Source: MVRV01 sp964646755 (GTDB taxonomy: Bacteria; Desulfobacterota; Syntrophia; Syntrophales; Smithellaceae). From it: a stretch of DNA of 63,341 bases. The position numbers were made by a program, and so were the translations under genes. Positions 25,122 to 33,015 of the stretch are shown here, piece after piece (position 1 is the first letter of the stretch; every line of letters starts with the position of its first letter). Below the pieces are notes generated by a model. That model was not told the DNA's origin, made no database searches, and saw only the letters and a program-made list of their open reading frames with translations. The stretch lies in the NCBI GenBank assembly GCA_964646755.1, contig CAZYIE010000015.1, positions 1 through 63,341 on the forward strand, read 5' to 3'.

Positions 25122-25646
25122 CGGCATATCCTCCTGGGTAGCTATAACTTTAATTGCTTTTTTCTCTTTATCGTCAGAACATAATCTTTCCCGGCATTCC
25201 TGACAAATTCCACGACTGGACTTGGCTTCCGGGGAATCATGGATGTAAGTTTCAATCTGATTATAATTGATGAGAACTTCCTTTTCGTGGGTTGAAGTAT
25301 ATGAGGCAGGTGGTTGTGTGTCAAGATTATTTTGCCTAAAAAAATGGGGATTTAAGAATAGGAACTTGTATTTCCGGATATTAATCATCAGCCTTCCCGG
25401 CTTTATCGTCGCGGCGCAGACAAAGATTAAGCCGGAGTAGTTGCGCTTCGTTTCTTGTTCACTTTCGGTGGATTGCCTTCAGCCCTCAACCTTCGGTCCT
25501 CAGCCTTGTGCATTTACCTGTTGCATTGTTTCTTGAAAATTGTATTATGCCAAAACAATTAGGCTATTTAACGTTCTGCCGGAATAACTGATGTGCTGTT
25601 TGCTTCTATAATATGATGTGATTAATTATCGGATAATTGATATAAA
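25122..25646 (+). other. Intergenic region with decayed coding remnant
   Basis: About 525 bp without a supported gene. On the minus strand, 25158-25225, the frame continuous with the P1 peptidase reads SSRGICQECRERLCSDD. This looks like the SHGICPEC-type tail found at the end of many histidine kinases and response regulators, so it may be a leftover of one. The rest, up to the hsdR promoter region, shows nothing I can name. Confidence 0.35.
25607..25640 (+). promoter_or_regulatory. hsdR -10 element and palindromic operator-like site
   Basis: A perfect TATAAT at 25607-25612 has no convincing -35. Just after it, an imperfect palindrome TTAATTATC-G-GATAATTGA (25622-25640, 8 of 9 pairs) ends six bases before the hsdR ATG. 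A repressor bound here would block the transcription start and the RBS. No controller gene is visible next to it. Confidence 0.4.
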
Positions 25647-28508
25647 ATGACCAATCAAAATCCCGAACAGATAGCGCGCGATAATATTGACAAGCAATTG
25701 ATAGATTGCGGCTGGATCATTCAGAACAAAAAGCAAATTGATCTGTCTGCCGGGCCGGGTGTTGTTGTCACCGAGTATCAAACTGCCATCGGCCCTGCCG
25801 ACTATGTTTTGTTTGTTGATGGCAAACCCGTGGGTGTGATTGAGGCCAAAAAAGAGGACGAAGGTGTCCACTTAACGATTCATGAGGATCAGGCCAAGGA
25901 TTATGCCGAAAGCAAACTCAAACACCTTCATAATGATTCCCTGCCGTTTGTTTATGAAAGTACCGGCACACTAACGCGATTTACCGATTATCGTGATCCC
26001 AAGCCGCGCTCCCGTCCGGTTTTCACTTTTCACCGGCCAGAAACGTTTCGGGAATGGTTAAAGCAAGACACCACATTGCGGAGGCGGGTATTGGATATTC
26101 CGCTCCTGCAAACATCAGGGCTGAGAGATTGCCAGATTGCCGCCATCAATAATCTGGAAGATTCCTTCCGCAAAAATTGCCCCAAAGCTCTTATTCAAAT
26201 GGCTACGGGTTCGGGAAAGACCTTTACAGCCATTACATCCATTTATCGACTGCTTACATACGCCAAAGCCAGGCGCGTCTTGTTTCTGGTCGATACCAAA
26301 AATCTGGGCGAACAAGCCGAGCAGGAATTTATGGCCTATCTGCCCAATGACGACAACCGCAAGTTCTCCGAATTGTATGGCGTGCATCGCCTGAAATCCA
26401 GCTTTGTGCCGACCGACAATCAGGTCTATATCAGCACCATTCAGCGTTTATATGCGATCCTGAAAGAAAAAGAACTGGACGAAAAAGAAGAAGAAACGAA
26501 TCCAGCGGAAATCAAATGGGAAGGGCGCCAGCCGGTGCCGGTGGTATACAATGCGAAATTACCCATTGATTTTTTCGACTATGTGGTGATTGACGAATGC
26601 CACCGCAGTATTTATAACCTCTGGAAACAGGTGCTGGAGTATTTTGACGCCTTTTTGATCGGACTGACCGCCACGCCCGACAACCGCACATTTGGTTTTT
26701 TCAACCAGAACATCGTCAGCGAGTACACCCACGAGGAAGCAGTCACCGACGGTGTCAATGTGGGCTCTGATGTGTATCTGATCGAAACGGAAATTTCCCA
26801 AAAAGGGGGCGCGATTTGGAAAGGCCAGTATGTGGATCATCGGGAAAAACTCACCCGCAAAAAACGCTGGGGGCAGTTGGATGAAGACGTTGTTTATTCC
26901 CAAACACAGCTCGACGACAAAGTTGTCAACCCCAATCAGATACGCACCGTCATTCGCGCTTTCAAAGATCATTTGCCGGAAATGTTTCCGGAGCGATTCA
27001 ATGAAAAGGGCGAATTGGAAGTACCCAAAACCCTGATCTTTGCCAAAACCGACAGCCATGCCGACGACATTATTCAAATTGTGCGGGAAGAATTCAGCGA
27101 AGAAAACCGCTTCTGTAAAAAAATTACCTACAACAGCGAAGACCCCAAAAGCACCCTGGCGCAGTTTCGCAACGACTATCATCCCCGCATTGCCGTCACC
27201 GTGGATATGATTGCCACCGGCACAGATGTTAAACCGCTGGAATGCCTGCTCTTCATGCGGGACGTCAAAAGTCGTAACTACTTCGAACAAATGAAAGGCC
27301 GGGGCACACGCACCATTACTCTGGATGACCTCAGAAGAGTAACGCCATCGGCTAAATATACGAAAGATCATTATGTGATTGTGGATGCCGTGGGTGTTAC
27401 CAAAAGCCTGAAAACCGACAGCCGCCCGCTGGAGAAAAAGCCGGGTGTGCCGTTCAAAGATTTGCTGGCCGCCATTACCGTGGGCGCCAGAGACGAAGAC
27501 CTTTTCACCACACTGGCCAATCGCCTGGCCCGCCTGGAGAAACAACTTACCGATAAAGAAAAAACCACTTTTGCCGGAAAGGCCAAAAACAAAACCATTC
27601 CGCAGGTGGTTAAGGAACTGCTGGGCGCCTATAATCCCGACACACTGGAAGACATCCGCCTGAAAGTAGAGCAGGAAAATCCGGATGCACCGCCGGTGGA
27701 AAAAGAGGAGAAAGTCAAAAAGCTTACCGAGGATTTGCAGAATTCGGCAGCCGCAACCTTCAACGGCGAGCTGAACGCCTACATTGAAAACGTCCGCAAA
27801 GCACATGAGCAGATCATTGATATTCTCAATCCCGACAAGCTCGTGACGGCAGGTTGGGACAAAGACAATAAAGACAAGGCCGAGGAATTAGTCAAAACAT
27901 TTGCCGATTGGATTCTCCGGCACAAAGACGAAATCACCGCCCTGCAAATCTTTTACAGCCAGCCTTACCGCAGGCGCGAACTAACCTATGCGATGATCCG
28001 GGAACTGGTGGATACCATCGTGGCCGATAAACCAACTCTTGCCCCCTTGAACGTATGGCGCGCCTATGAGGTTCTGGCTTCGACCACTTCGATCGTTTCG
28101 ACAAGCTCAACGACCGAAGCGACCGAAATGGTCGGACACAACCGGGGGCTGAGCCTGTCGAAGACCAGTGACCGTGGCAGTCCCAAAAACCAATTGGTGG
28201 CATTAGTATCGCTGATCCGTAAAGTGGCGGGCATTGACACAACTCTTACCTCTTACGACAAAACAGTAGACAGGAATTTTCAGAACTGGGTCTTTAAAAA
28301 ACAGGCCGGCACATTGAAGTTCACCGAAGAGCAGATGCAGTGGCTGCGGATGCTTAAAGATCAAATTGCCAATTCCGTACATGTGGACGTTGATGATCTG
28401 GACTACACCCCCTTTGATGCCCAGGGCGGCAAAGGCAAAATGTGGCAGCTTTTCGGCAAAGAGACGGAAAATATCATCAACGAACTCAATGAAGCATTGG
28501 CGGCGTAA
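25647..28508 (+). CDS. hsdR: Type I restriction enzyme R subunit (EcoEI/HsdR-like) with in-frame repeat insertion
   Basis: A 953-residue translocase-nuclease. The N-terminal nuclease has D52 and the E66-A-K68 motif (GVIEAKKE). SF2 helicase motifs are MATGSGKT (185-192), VVIDECHRS (about 314-322) and GLTATP, and the C-terminal helicase has TVDMIATGTDV and QMKGRGTRT. The C-terminal EcoEI_R_C-like domain binds the methylase core. Residues about 811-845 (STTSIVSTSSTTEATE and onward) are Ser/Thr-rich and foreign. They are encoded by a palindromic repeat at 28078-28163 inserted in frame within an otherwise conserved stretch (RAYEVL ... SPKNQLVALVSLIRKV). The frame is open, so the subunit may still work. 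Confidence 0.95.
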   Translation: MTNQNPEQIARDNIDKQLIDCGWIIQNKKQIDLSAGPGVVVTEYQTAIGPADYVLFVDGKPVGVIEAKKEDEGVHLTIHEDQAKDYAESKLKHLHNDSLPFVYESTGTLTRFTDYRDPKPRSRPVFTFHRPETFREWLKQDTTLRRRVLDIPLLQTSGLRDCQIAAINNLEDSFRKNCPKALIQMATGSGKTFTAITSIYRLLTYAKARRVLFLVDTKNLGEQAEQEFMAYLPNDDNRKFSELYGVHRLKSSFVPTDNQVYISTIQRLYAILKEKELDEKEEETNPAEIKWEGRQPVPVVYNAKLPIDFFDYVVIDECHRSIYNLWKQVLEYFDAFLIGLTATPDNRTFGFFNQNIVSEYTHEEAVTDGVNVGSDVYLIETEISQKGGAIWKGQYVDHREKLTRKKRWGQLDEDVVYSQTQLDDKVVNPNQIRTVIRAFKDHLPEMFPERFNEKGELEVPKTLIFAKTDSHADDIIQIVREEFSEENRFCKKITYNSEDPKSTLAQFRNDYHPRIAVTVDMIATGTDVKPLECLLFMRDVKSRNYFEQMKGRGTRTITLDDLRRVTPSAKYTKDHYVIVDAVGVTKSLKTDSRPLEKKPGVPFKDLLAAITVGARDEDLFTTLANRLARLEKQLTDKEKTTFAGKAKNKTIPQVVKELLGAYNPDTLEDIRLKVEQENPDAPPVEKEEKVKKLTEDLQNSAAATFNGELNAYIENVRKAHEQIIDILNPDKLVTAGWDKDNKDKAEELVKTFADWILRHKDEITALQIFYSQPYRRRELTYAMIRELVDTIVADKPTLAPLNVWRAYEVLASTTSIVSTSSTTEATEMVGHNRGLSLSKTSDRGSPKNQLVALVSLIRKVAGIDTTLTSYDKTVDRNFQNWVFKKQAGTLKFTEEQMQWLRMLKDQIANSVHVDVDDLDYTPFDAQGGKGKMWQLFGKETENIINELNEALAA
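28078..28163 (+). repeat. Palindromic repeat copy A, in frame inside hsdR
   Basis: Begins CTTCGACCACTTCGATCG, contains a TTCGACAAGCTCA half, and ends GGCTGAGCCTGTCGAAG. The two ends are inverted versions of one another. The copy shares both termini and the CGACCGAAGCGACCG block with copy B at 28519. It adds about 30 codons to hsdR. Confidence 0.8.
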
Positions 28509-28518
28509 CGCTTCGGCC

Positions 28519-28609
28519 CTTCGACCACTTCGACAGGCTCAGTGACCGAAGCGACCGGATTGACAGACTAAGGGATCGAACGTAGAGGTGGTGGCTGAGC
28601 CTGTCGAAG
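28519..28609 (+). repeat. Palindromic repeat copy B, between hsdR and GIY-YIG gene
   Basis: A 91-bp element. The left part CTTCGACAGGCTCAG (after a CTTCGACCA lead) is the exact inverse of the right terminus CTGAGCCTGTCGAAG. It lies 11 bp after the hsdR stop and 14 bp before the next start codon, so it forms the intergenic leader and could fold in the mRNA. Confidence 0.85.
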
Positions 28610-28623
28610 CCCAAAGGCCCATT

Positions 28624-29049
28624 ATGAAAGGCTACATGTACATATTGCTTTGTTCAAATGGCCAGTATTATACAGGCAGCACGAATAATATTGAAATAAG
28701 ATTGGCACAGCACCAAAATGGAGAAGGATCAAATTTTACCAGGAAACATCTACCTGTAAAATTAGTTTATCTTGAAGAATTCGATAGAATTGATGAGGCA
28801 TTTCAGAGAGAAAAACAGGTTCAAGGGTGGAGCCGGAAGAAAAAAGAGGCATTGATCAAAGGGCAGCATGACAAATTGCCGGAGTTGTCCAAGCCCCCTT
28901 CGACAAGCTCAGGGACCGCCTTCGACGAATCATGCCGACTCAGTGACCACGCTGCGACAAAAAAACGTGCAATAAGCTTAATGAATCGGACCCTGACCCT
29001 GTTCATCCGGTCCCTGAGCCTGTCGAAGGGCCGAAGCCAAATGAAATAA
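28624..29049 (+). CDS. GIY-YIG nuclease-domain protein with repeat-derived C-terminus
   Basis: From ATG 28624, 141 residues. The first 85 form a complete GIY-YIG domain of the UPF0213/YhbQ type: YMYILLCSNGQYYTGSTNN with the paired tyrosines, the catalytic Arg in IEIRLAQHQNG, and FDRIDEAFQREKQVQGWSRKKKEALI. The rest (PPSTSSGTAFDES ... SLSLSKGRSQ) is a translation of palindromic repeat copy C, so the original stop codon was lost or overrun. It lies between hsdR and hsdS; a role in restriction is possible but unproven, as such genes are often independent. Confidence 0.85.
   Translation: MKGYMYILLCSNGQYYTGSTNNIEIRLAQHQNGEGSNFTRKHLPVKLVYLEEFDRIDEAFQREKQVQGWSRKKKEALIKGQHDKLPELSKPPSTSSGTAFDESCRLSDHAATKKRAISLMNRTLTLFIRSLSLSKGRSQMK
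28896..29030 (+). repeat. Palindromic repeat copy C, in the 3' part of the GIY-YIG gene
   Basis: The left terminus CCCTTCGACAAGCTCAGGG and the right terminus CCCTGAGCCTGTCGAAGGG are near-perfect inverted copies (one mismatch) about 95 bp apart. The intervening DNA holds degenerate CGACTCAGTGACC fragments of the same family, suggesting nested or decayed insertions. Confidence 0.85.
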
Positions 29050-29069
29050 TAAGGTAGTGACCATATACA

Positions 29070-30464
29070 ATGAATGAGAATAAAGATATACCAACAAGCT
29101 GGGAATATTTAAAGTTAGGAGAATTATGTGAAGTAATCACTGGCACTACCCCACCTAAAAATGATTTATCAAATTATGGGAAAGACATTCCATTTGTAAA
29201 ACCACCACATCTTCAAGATAAATTAATCGAAGACATGGATGAAAAATTATCAATTAGAGGTGCACAGAGAGCTAGAGTGGTACCATCAAACACGGTGCTC
29301 GTTACCTGTATCGGTAATTTGGGAAGAACTGGGTTAACCAGAGTTAAATCCGCCTTTAATCAGCAATTAAATGCAATATTAGAAAATGAATTTATAATTG
29401 GTAAATATATTTTCTATCAAGCGCAGTCTTCAAAATTCAGAACTCAACTCGAAGACTTGTCCTCTGCAACGACTGTTTCTATAGTAAATAAAAGTAAGTT
29501 TTCGACTATTGAAATTCCCCTCCCACCCCTTCCCGAGCAGCACCGCATTGTCGCCAAAATAGAAGAGCTGTTCAGCAGTTTGGATAAAGGCATCGAAAGC
29601 CTCAAAACCGCGCAGCAACAACTCAAAGTCTATCGGCAGGCGGTCTTGAAATGGGCATTTGAAGGCAAATTGACAAAAAGCACCCTTCGACAAGCTCAGG
29701 GTACGGTAATGCCGGTGGTTGAGCCTGTCGAAACCACCTTCCCAAAAGAAGACTCTTTGCCGAAGGGCGATGCCCTGAGCTTGCCGAAGGGGTGGAAAAA
29801 AGTAAATTTAGGCGAACTATGTGAAGTTAAAGATGGCACGCATGATACACCAAAATATATTGAAAATGGAATTCCATTTATTACACAAAAGAATATCAAG
29901 GAAAGTGGTTTAACATTTAATAACGTTCAATGTATTACCGATGATGATCACGAAAAATATTATAGAAGATCTAATGTCACTTATGGTGATATTCTTATAT
30001 CAATGATTGGTGCGAATAGAGGAATGTGTTGTATTGTTAACGATAAAAGAATTTTTAGTATCAAAAATGTAGGACTCATAAAAGAAAATGATAATAATAT
30101 TTTTTCATTTTATCTTCTATATTTCTTAAAATCTATCAATGCTAAAAATTATGTAAAATCACTTTCAAAGGGTGGTGCACAGGAGTTTATTGGCTTGACT
30201 GAATTAAGAAAATTTCCAATTTTACTTGCACCCATCCCAGAACAAAAAGCCATCGTCGCCGAAATCGAATCCCGTCTGTCTGTCTGCGACAAAATTGAAG
30301 AGACCATTGAGCAAAGCCTCCAGCAGTCGGAATCCCTGCGGCAAAGCATTTTAAAGAAAGCCTTTGCCGGTAAGCTTGTCCCCCAAGACCCCAACGACGA
30401 ACCGGCGTCGCAATTACTGGAACGCATAAGAGCGGGAAAAGAAGCGCTGAAAAAGAAAAAGTAA
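29070..30464 (+). CDS. hsdS: Type I restriction-modification specificity subunit, with repeat-derived linker
   Basis: A 464-residue protein with two target recognition domains. Each TRD opens with a GELCEV motif (TRD1 about 15-150, TRD2 about 245-385), and each ends in a long helix with PEQ (LPPLPEQHRIVAKIEELF; LAPIPEQKAIVAEIESRL) that spaces the TRDs. The C-terminus (ASQLLERIRAGKEALKKK) is standard. Between GKLTKS and GWKKVNLGELCEV, about 36 residues (LRQAQG, VVEPVET, SLPKG) are encoded by palindromic repeat copy D, which lengthens the linker between half-sites. In type I systems linker length sets the spacing of the bipartite DNA site. Confidence 0.95.
   Translation: MNENKDIPTSWEYLKLGELCEVITGTTPPKNDLSNYGKDIPFVKPPHLQDKLIEDMDEKLSIRGAQRARVVPSNTVLVTCIGNLGRTGLTRVKSAFNQQLNAILENEFIIGKYIFYQAQSSKFRTQLEDLSSATTVSIVNKSKFSTIEIPLPPLPEQHRIVAKIEELFSSLDKGIESLKTAQQQLKVYRQAVLKWAFEGKLTKSTLRQAQGTVMPVVEPVETTFPKEDSLPKGDALSLPKGWKKVNLGELCEVKDGTHDTPKYIENGIPFITQKNIKESGLTFNNVQCITDDDHEKYYRRSNVTYGDILISMIGANRGMCCIVNDKRIFSIKNVGLIKENDNNIFSFYLLYFLKSINAKNYVKSLSKGGAQEFIGLTELRKFPILLAPIPEQKAIVAEIESRLSVCDKIEETIEQSLQQSESLRQSILKKAFAGKLVPQDPNDEPASQLLERIRAGKEALKKKK
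29683..29792 (+). repeat. Palindromic repeat copy D, in frame inside hsdS linker
   Basis: CCCTTCGACAAGCTCAGGG at 29683, GAGCCTGTCGAA in inverse orientation at 29721, and a second half CCCTGAGC-TTGCCGAAGGGG near 29773-29792. It looks like two adjacent or overlapping elements of the same family as copies A-C. Confidence 0.8.
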
Positions 30465-30572
30465 ATTCGAATTTTATCTTGGCAAAACCGGTCCAAAGTA
30501 GTATATCACAGGTGCAATAGTTCGCTGAATAGTTGAATTATTGCGCTATTGATATACCAAAAAAGGCGAAAT

Positions 30573-31400
30573 ATGGTTGGGAATAAAGACACCGTAAAAG
30601 ATTTATCCGGTATCGGAAAATTAGACCGCCTGCGGCTGGGGCAGGTGGTTCGTGGCACCAAAGGTTCCATATCTGTTTCTGATACAGCGAGAATATTGAA
30701 TGTGTCGTCCAGCGACGCCGCCAAGTTGCTTTCCCGCTGGGCAAAAAAAGGCTGGCTTTCCCGTGTTTACAGGGGGGTGTATGTTACCGTTGCGCTGGAG
30801 TCGAGCACTGCTGATATGCCGCTGGAAAACGCCTGGGTGATTGCCGAGAAGTTGTTTTCGCCCTGCTACATCGGCGGCTGGAGCGCCGCGGAAAATTGGG
30901 GATTGACGGAACAGATTTTCCGCAAGATCATGGTCATGACAACTCAAAAGCCAAGGCGCAGTTTGTGCGTCGTGAAAGGCACGGAATATTTATTACGGCA
31001 GGTTCCCGACAAGGCAATGTTCGGCCTGAAACCCGTCTGGCAGGGGCAGGTGAAGGTGTCTGTATCCGATCCGTCGCGCACGGTCGTGGATATGTTTGGC
31101 GATCCTACGCTTGGTGGAGGTATCCGCTCGGTTGCGGATATGTTTATAAATTATTTGAAATCGGAAAATAAAAATATGGAGCTGCTGCTGAAGTATGCAA
31201 AGCAGCTCGGTAACGGTGCGGTTTTCAAGAGACTTGGTTTTATGTTGGAGCGGTTTGCACCGCAGGAGTCGGACGCCATATCTAAATGTCTTGGGGAATT
31301 AACCAAAGGCAACACAAAGTTAGATGCGACGCTTGCTACGGATAAGTTAATTACGCGCTGGCGCTTATGGATACCTCAAAGCTGGAGCAAAAATAAATGA
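30573..31400 (+). CDS. abiEi: AbiEi-type antitoxin (type IV toxin-antitoxin / abortive infection)
   Basis: From ATG 30573, 275 residues. An N-terminal winged-helix region (SVSDTARILNVSSSDAAKLLSRWAKKGWL) is followed by the VYRGVYV segment seen in AbiEi antitoxins, then a domain with the conserved YIGGWSAAENWGLTEQIF and SDPSRTVVDMF. AbiEi represses its own operon and counteracts AbiEii. The stop codon overlaps the next start as ATGA, strong evidence for a coupled pair. The operon lies between hsdS and hsdM. Confidence 0.92.
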   Translation: MVGNKDTVKDLSGIGKLDRLRLGQVVRGTKGSISVSDTARILNVSSSDAAKLLSRWAKKGWLSRVYRGVYVTVALESSTADMPLENAWVIAEKLFSPCYIGGWSAAENWGLTEQIFRKIMVMTTQKPRRSLCVVKGTEYLLRQVPDKAMFGLKPVWQGQVKVSVSDPSRTVVDMFGDPTLGGGIRSVADMFINYLKSENKNMELLLKYAKQLGNGAVFKRLGFMLERFAPQESDAISKCLGELTKGNTKLDATLATDKLITRWRLWIPQSWSKNK

Positions 31401-32836
31401 TTACCCGTCAGGAAATTATGGATGCGTCGAAAGAATTTGGACTCGGCGCGCACATTATTGAAAAGGATTATGTACTCGGGTGGCTGTTGGCCGGAATTTC
31501 CAGGCATAATGTTGTCGGCCAAGATTGGATATTCAAGGGCGGCACATGTCTGAAAAAGTGCTACTTTGAAACATACCGTTTTTCCGAAGATTTGGATTTT
31601 ACGCTTATACGGGAAGATCATCTTAATGAGGAATCTCTGACGGAGGCGTTTCGGGAAATTGCGGATTTTGTTTACAATGCGACAGGTCTGGCAATACCAA
31701 AGGATTTAATCAAATTTGAAGTTTATAGGAATCCGCGCGGGAAGTTATCGGCTGAAGGTAAAATCAGCTACCGGGGTCCGATGCAGCAGCGCGGAGATAT
31801 GCCGCGCGTTAAACTGGATTTGACGGCGGACGAGGTCATTGCACTTTCGCCGGTTATGCGGGAAGTTCAGCATCCTTATTCCGACAGGCCTTCCGATGGT
31901 ATTTCTGTTCAATGCTATGGTTTTGAAGAGGTGTTCGCGGAAAAAATACGGGCGCTGGCAGAGAGGCTTCGGCCAAGAGACCTCTATGACGTGATTCATT
32001 TATATCATCATAATGATGTAAATCCTGCGCATGATGTTTTAAGCAAAACACTCCAGCAGAAATGTGATTTTAAGGGTATTTTGCCGCCTACCGCAAAATC
32101 ACTTGCGGAAAAACCGGAACGAATTGAGCTGGAAGCCGAGTGGTCAAATATGCTGGCTCATCAGTTACCGGCACTTCCACCCTTTGAGCAATTCTGGCAG
32201 GAACTTCCTGCTGTGTTTGAATGGTTGTATCAAACCGCGGCAGCAGCGGCAGGCGCACCGGCGAGAGCGGCGGCTCCGATTGCAGCCAGCGGTATCGAAA
32301 TTGATACATCATTGCAAATGCCTGCCATAACTCAAGCCTGGCGCGCCCGGACAACTTCGCCTCTGCACATTATCCGCTTTGCCGCGGCCAATCATCTGTG
32401 TGTCAATCTTCAATATCAGAGCGGATCGCGATTAATAGAGCCGTATTCTTTGCGAATGACAAAGAATGGCGATTTGTTGTTATATGCTGTCAAACACAAT
32501 ACACAGGAAGACCGCTCGTATCGTGTGGATCGAATCGGCGGAGTACAAATAACCAATACGCCATTTATACCTAAATACAAAATTGAATTGACGGAAACAG
32601 GACCTATAGCGGTGCCGCATGTCGCTGCTCGCAAAACAACTCATGTACCGAATTCAAGCTTTGGATTATCACCAAAAAAGAAATTCAGTTATGGGCCAAC
32701 TTATATTGTTGAATGTTCTTATTGTGGAAAAAAATTCAAACGTAAAGAATACTCGACAACACTCAACAAACACAAAGATCGTCATGGATATCCTTGTCCG
32801 GGGCGAACAGGATTTATAGTTGATACTAAATATTAA
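31397..32836 (+). CDS. abiEii: AbiEii nucleotidyltransferase toxin fused to WYL-like and zinc-finger-like modules
   Basis: A 479-residue protein. The N-terminal 265 residues are an AbiEii/MenT-type nucleotidyltransferase: FKGGTCLKK (GGT at 48-50, Lys53), SEDLDF at 63-68, and the EVFAEKIRALAERLRPRDLYD helix. A linker rich in Ala follows (about 280-300). Residues about 325-395 resemble a WYL domain (VNLQYQSGSRLIEPYSLRM, LLLYAVKHN). The tail has C440-x2-C443-x15-H459-x3-H463-x3-C467, a C2H2-like metal site. Typical AbiEii proteins are about 300 residues, so the last 180 are extra. The toxin probably adds nucleotides to tRNA or another acceptor; the WYL part could sense a ligand. Confidence 0.88.
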   Translation: MITRQEIMDASKEFGLGAHIIEKDYVLGWLLAGISRHNVVGQDWIFKGGTCLKKCYFETYRFSEDLDFTLIREDHLNEESLTEAFREIADFVYNATGLAIPKDLIKFEVYRNPRGKLSAEGKISYRGPMQQRGDMPRVKLDLTADEVIALSPVMREVQHPYSDRPSDGISVQCYGFEEVFAEKIRALAERLRPRDLYDVIHLYHHNDVNPAHDVLSKTLQQKCDFKGILPPTAKSLAEKPERIELEAEWSNMLAHQLPALPPFEQFWQELPAVFEWLYQTAAAAAGAPARAAAPIAASGIEIDTSLQMPAITQAWRARTTSPLHIIRFAAANHLCVNLQYQSGSRLIEPYSLRMTKNGDLLLYAVKHNTQEDRSYRVDRIGGVQITNTPFIPKYKIELTETGPIAVPHVAARKTTHVPNSSFGLSPKKKFSYGPTYIVECSYCGKKFKRKEYSTTLNKHKDRHGYPCPGRTGFIVDTKY

Positions 32837-33015
32837 GGAGAAGATTGTTGCGGAAAATCATCTTTTTCATAAAAATGCAAAACCCCATGTGCTATTTACG
32901 AGCAACCATCCGAAAGCCCACACATGAGGAATTACTTGCGGCTTAAATTTCGACTTTTCGTTAATAAAAGTCAAGTGGCAATTTATTTATCTGTAGATTA
33001 AGGAAATAAAAGATT

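Noticed and set aside
26559..27806. Long minus-strand frame of 415 codons inside hsdR
   Set aside because: It is antisense to a well-conserved restriction subunit, has Phe/Gly/His-heavy composition typical of shadow frames, and has no RBS.
32866..32946. Short frame (MQNPMCYLRATIRKPTHEELLAA) between abiEii and hsdM
   Set aside because: Only about 23-32 residues with no RBS; possibly the tail of a decayed gene, but not supportable.
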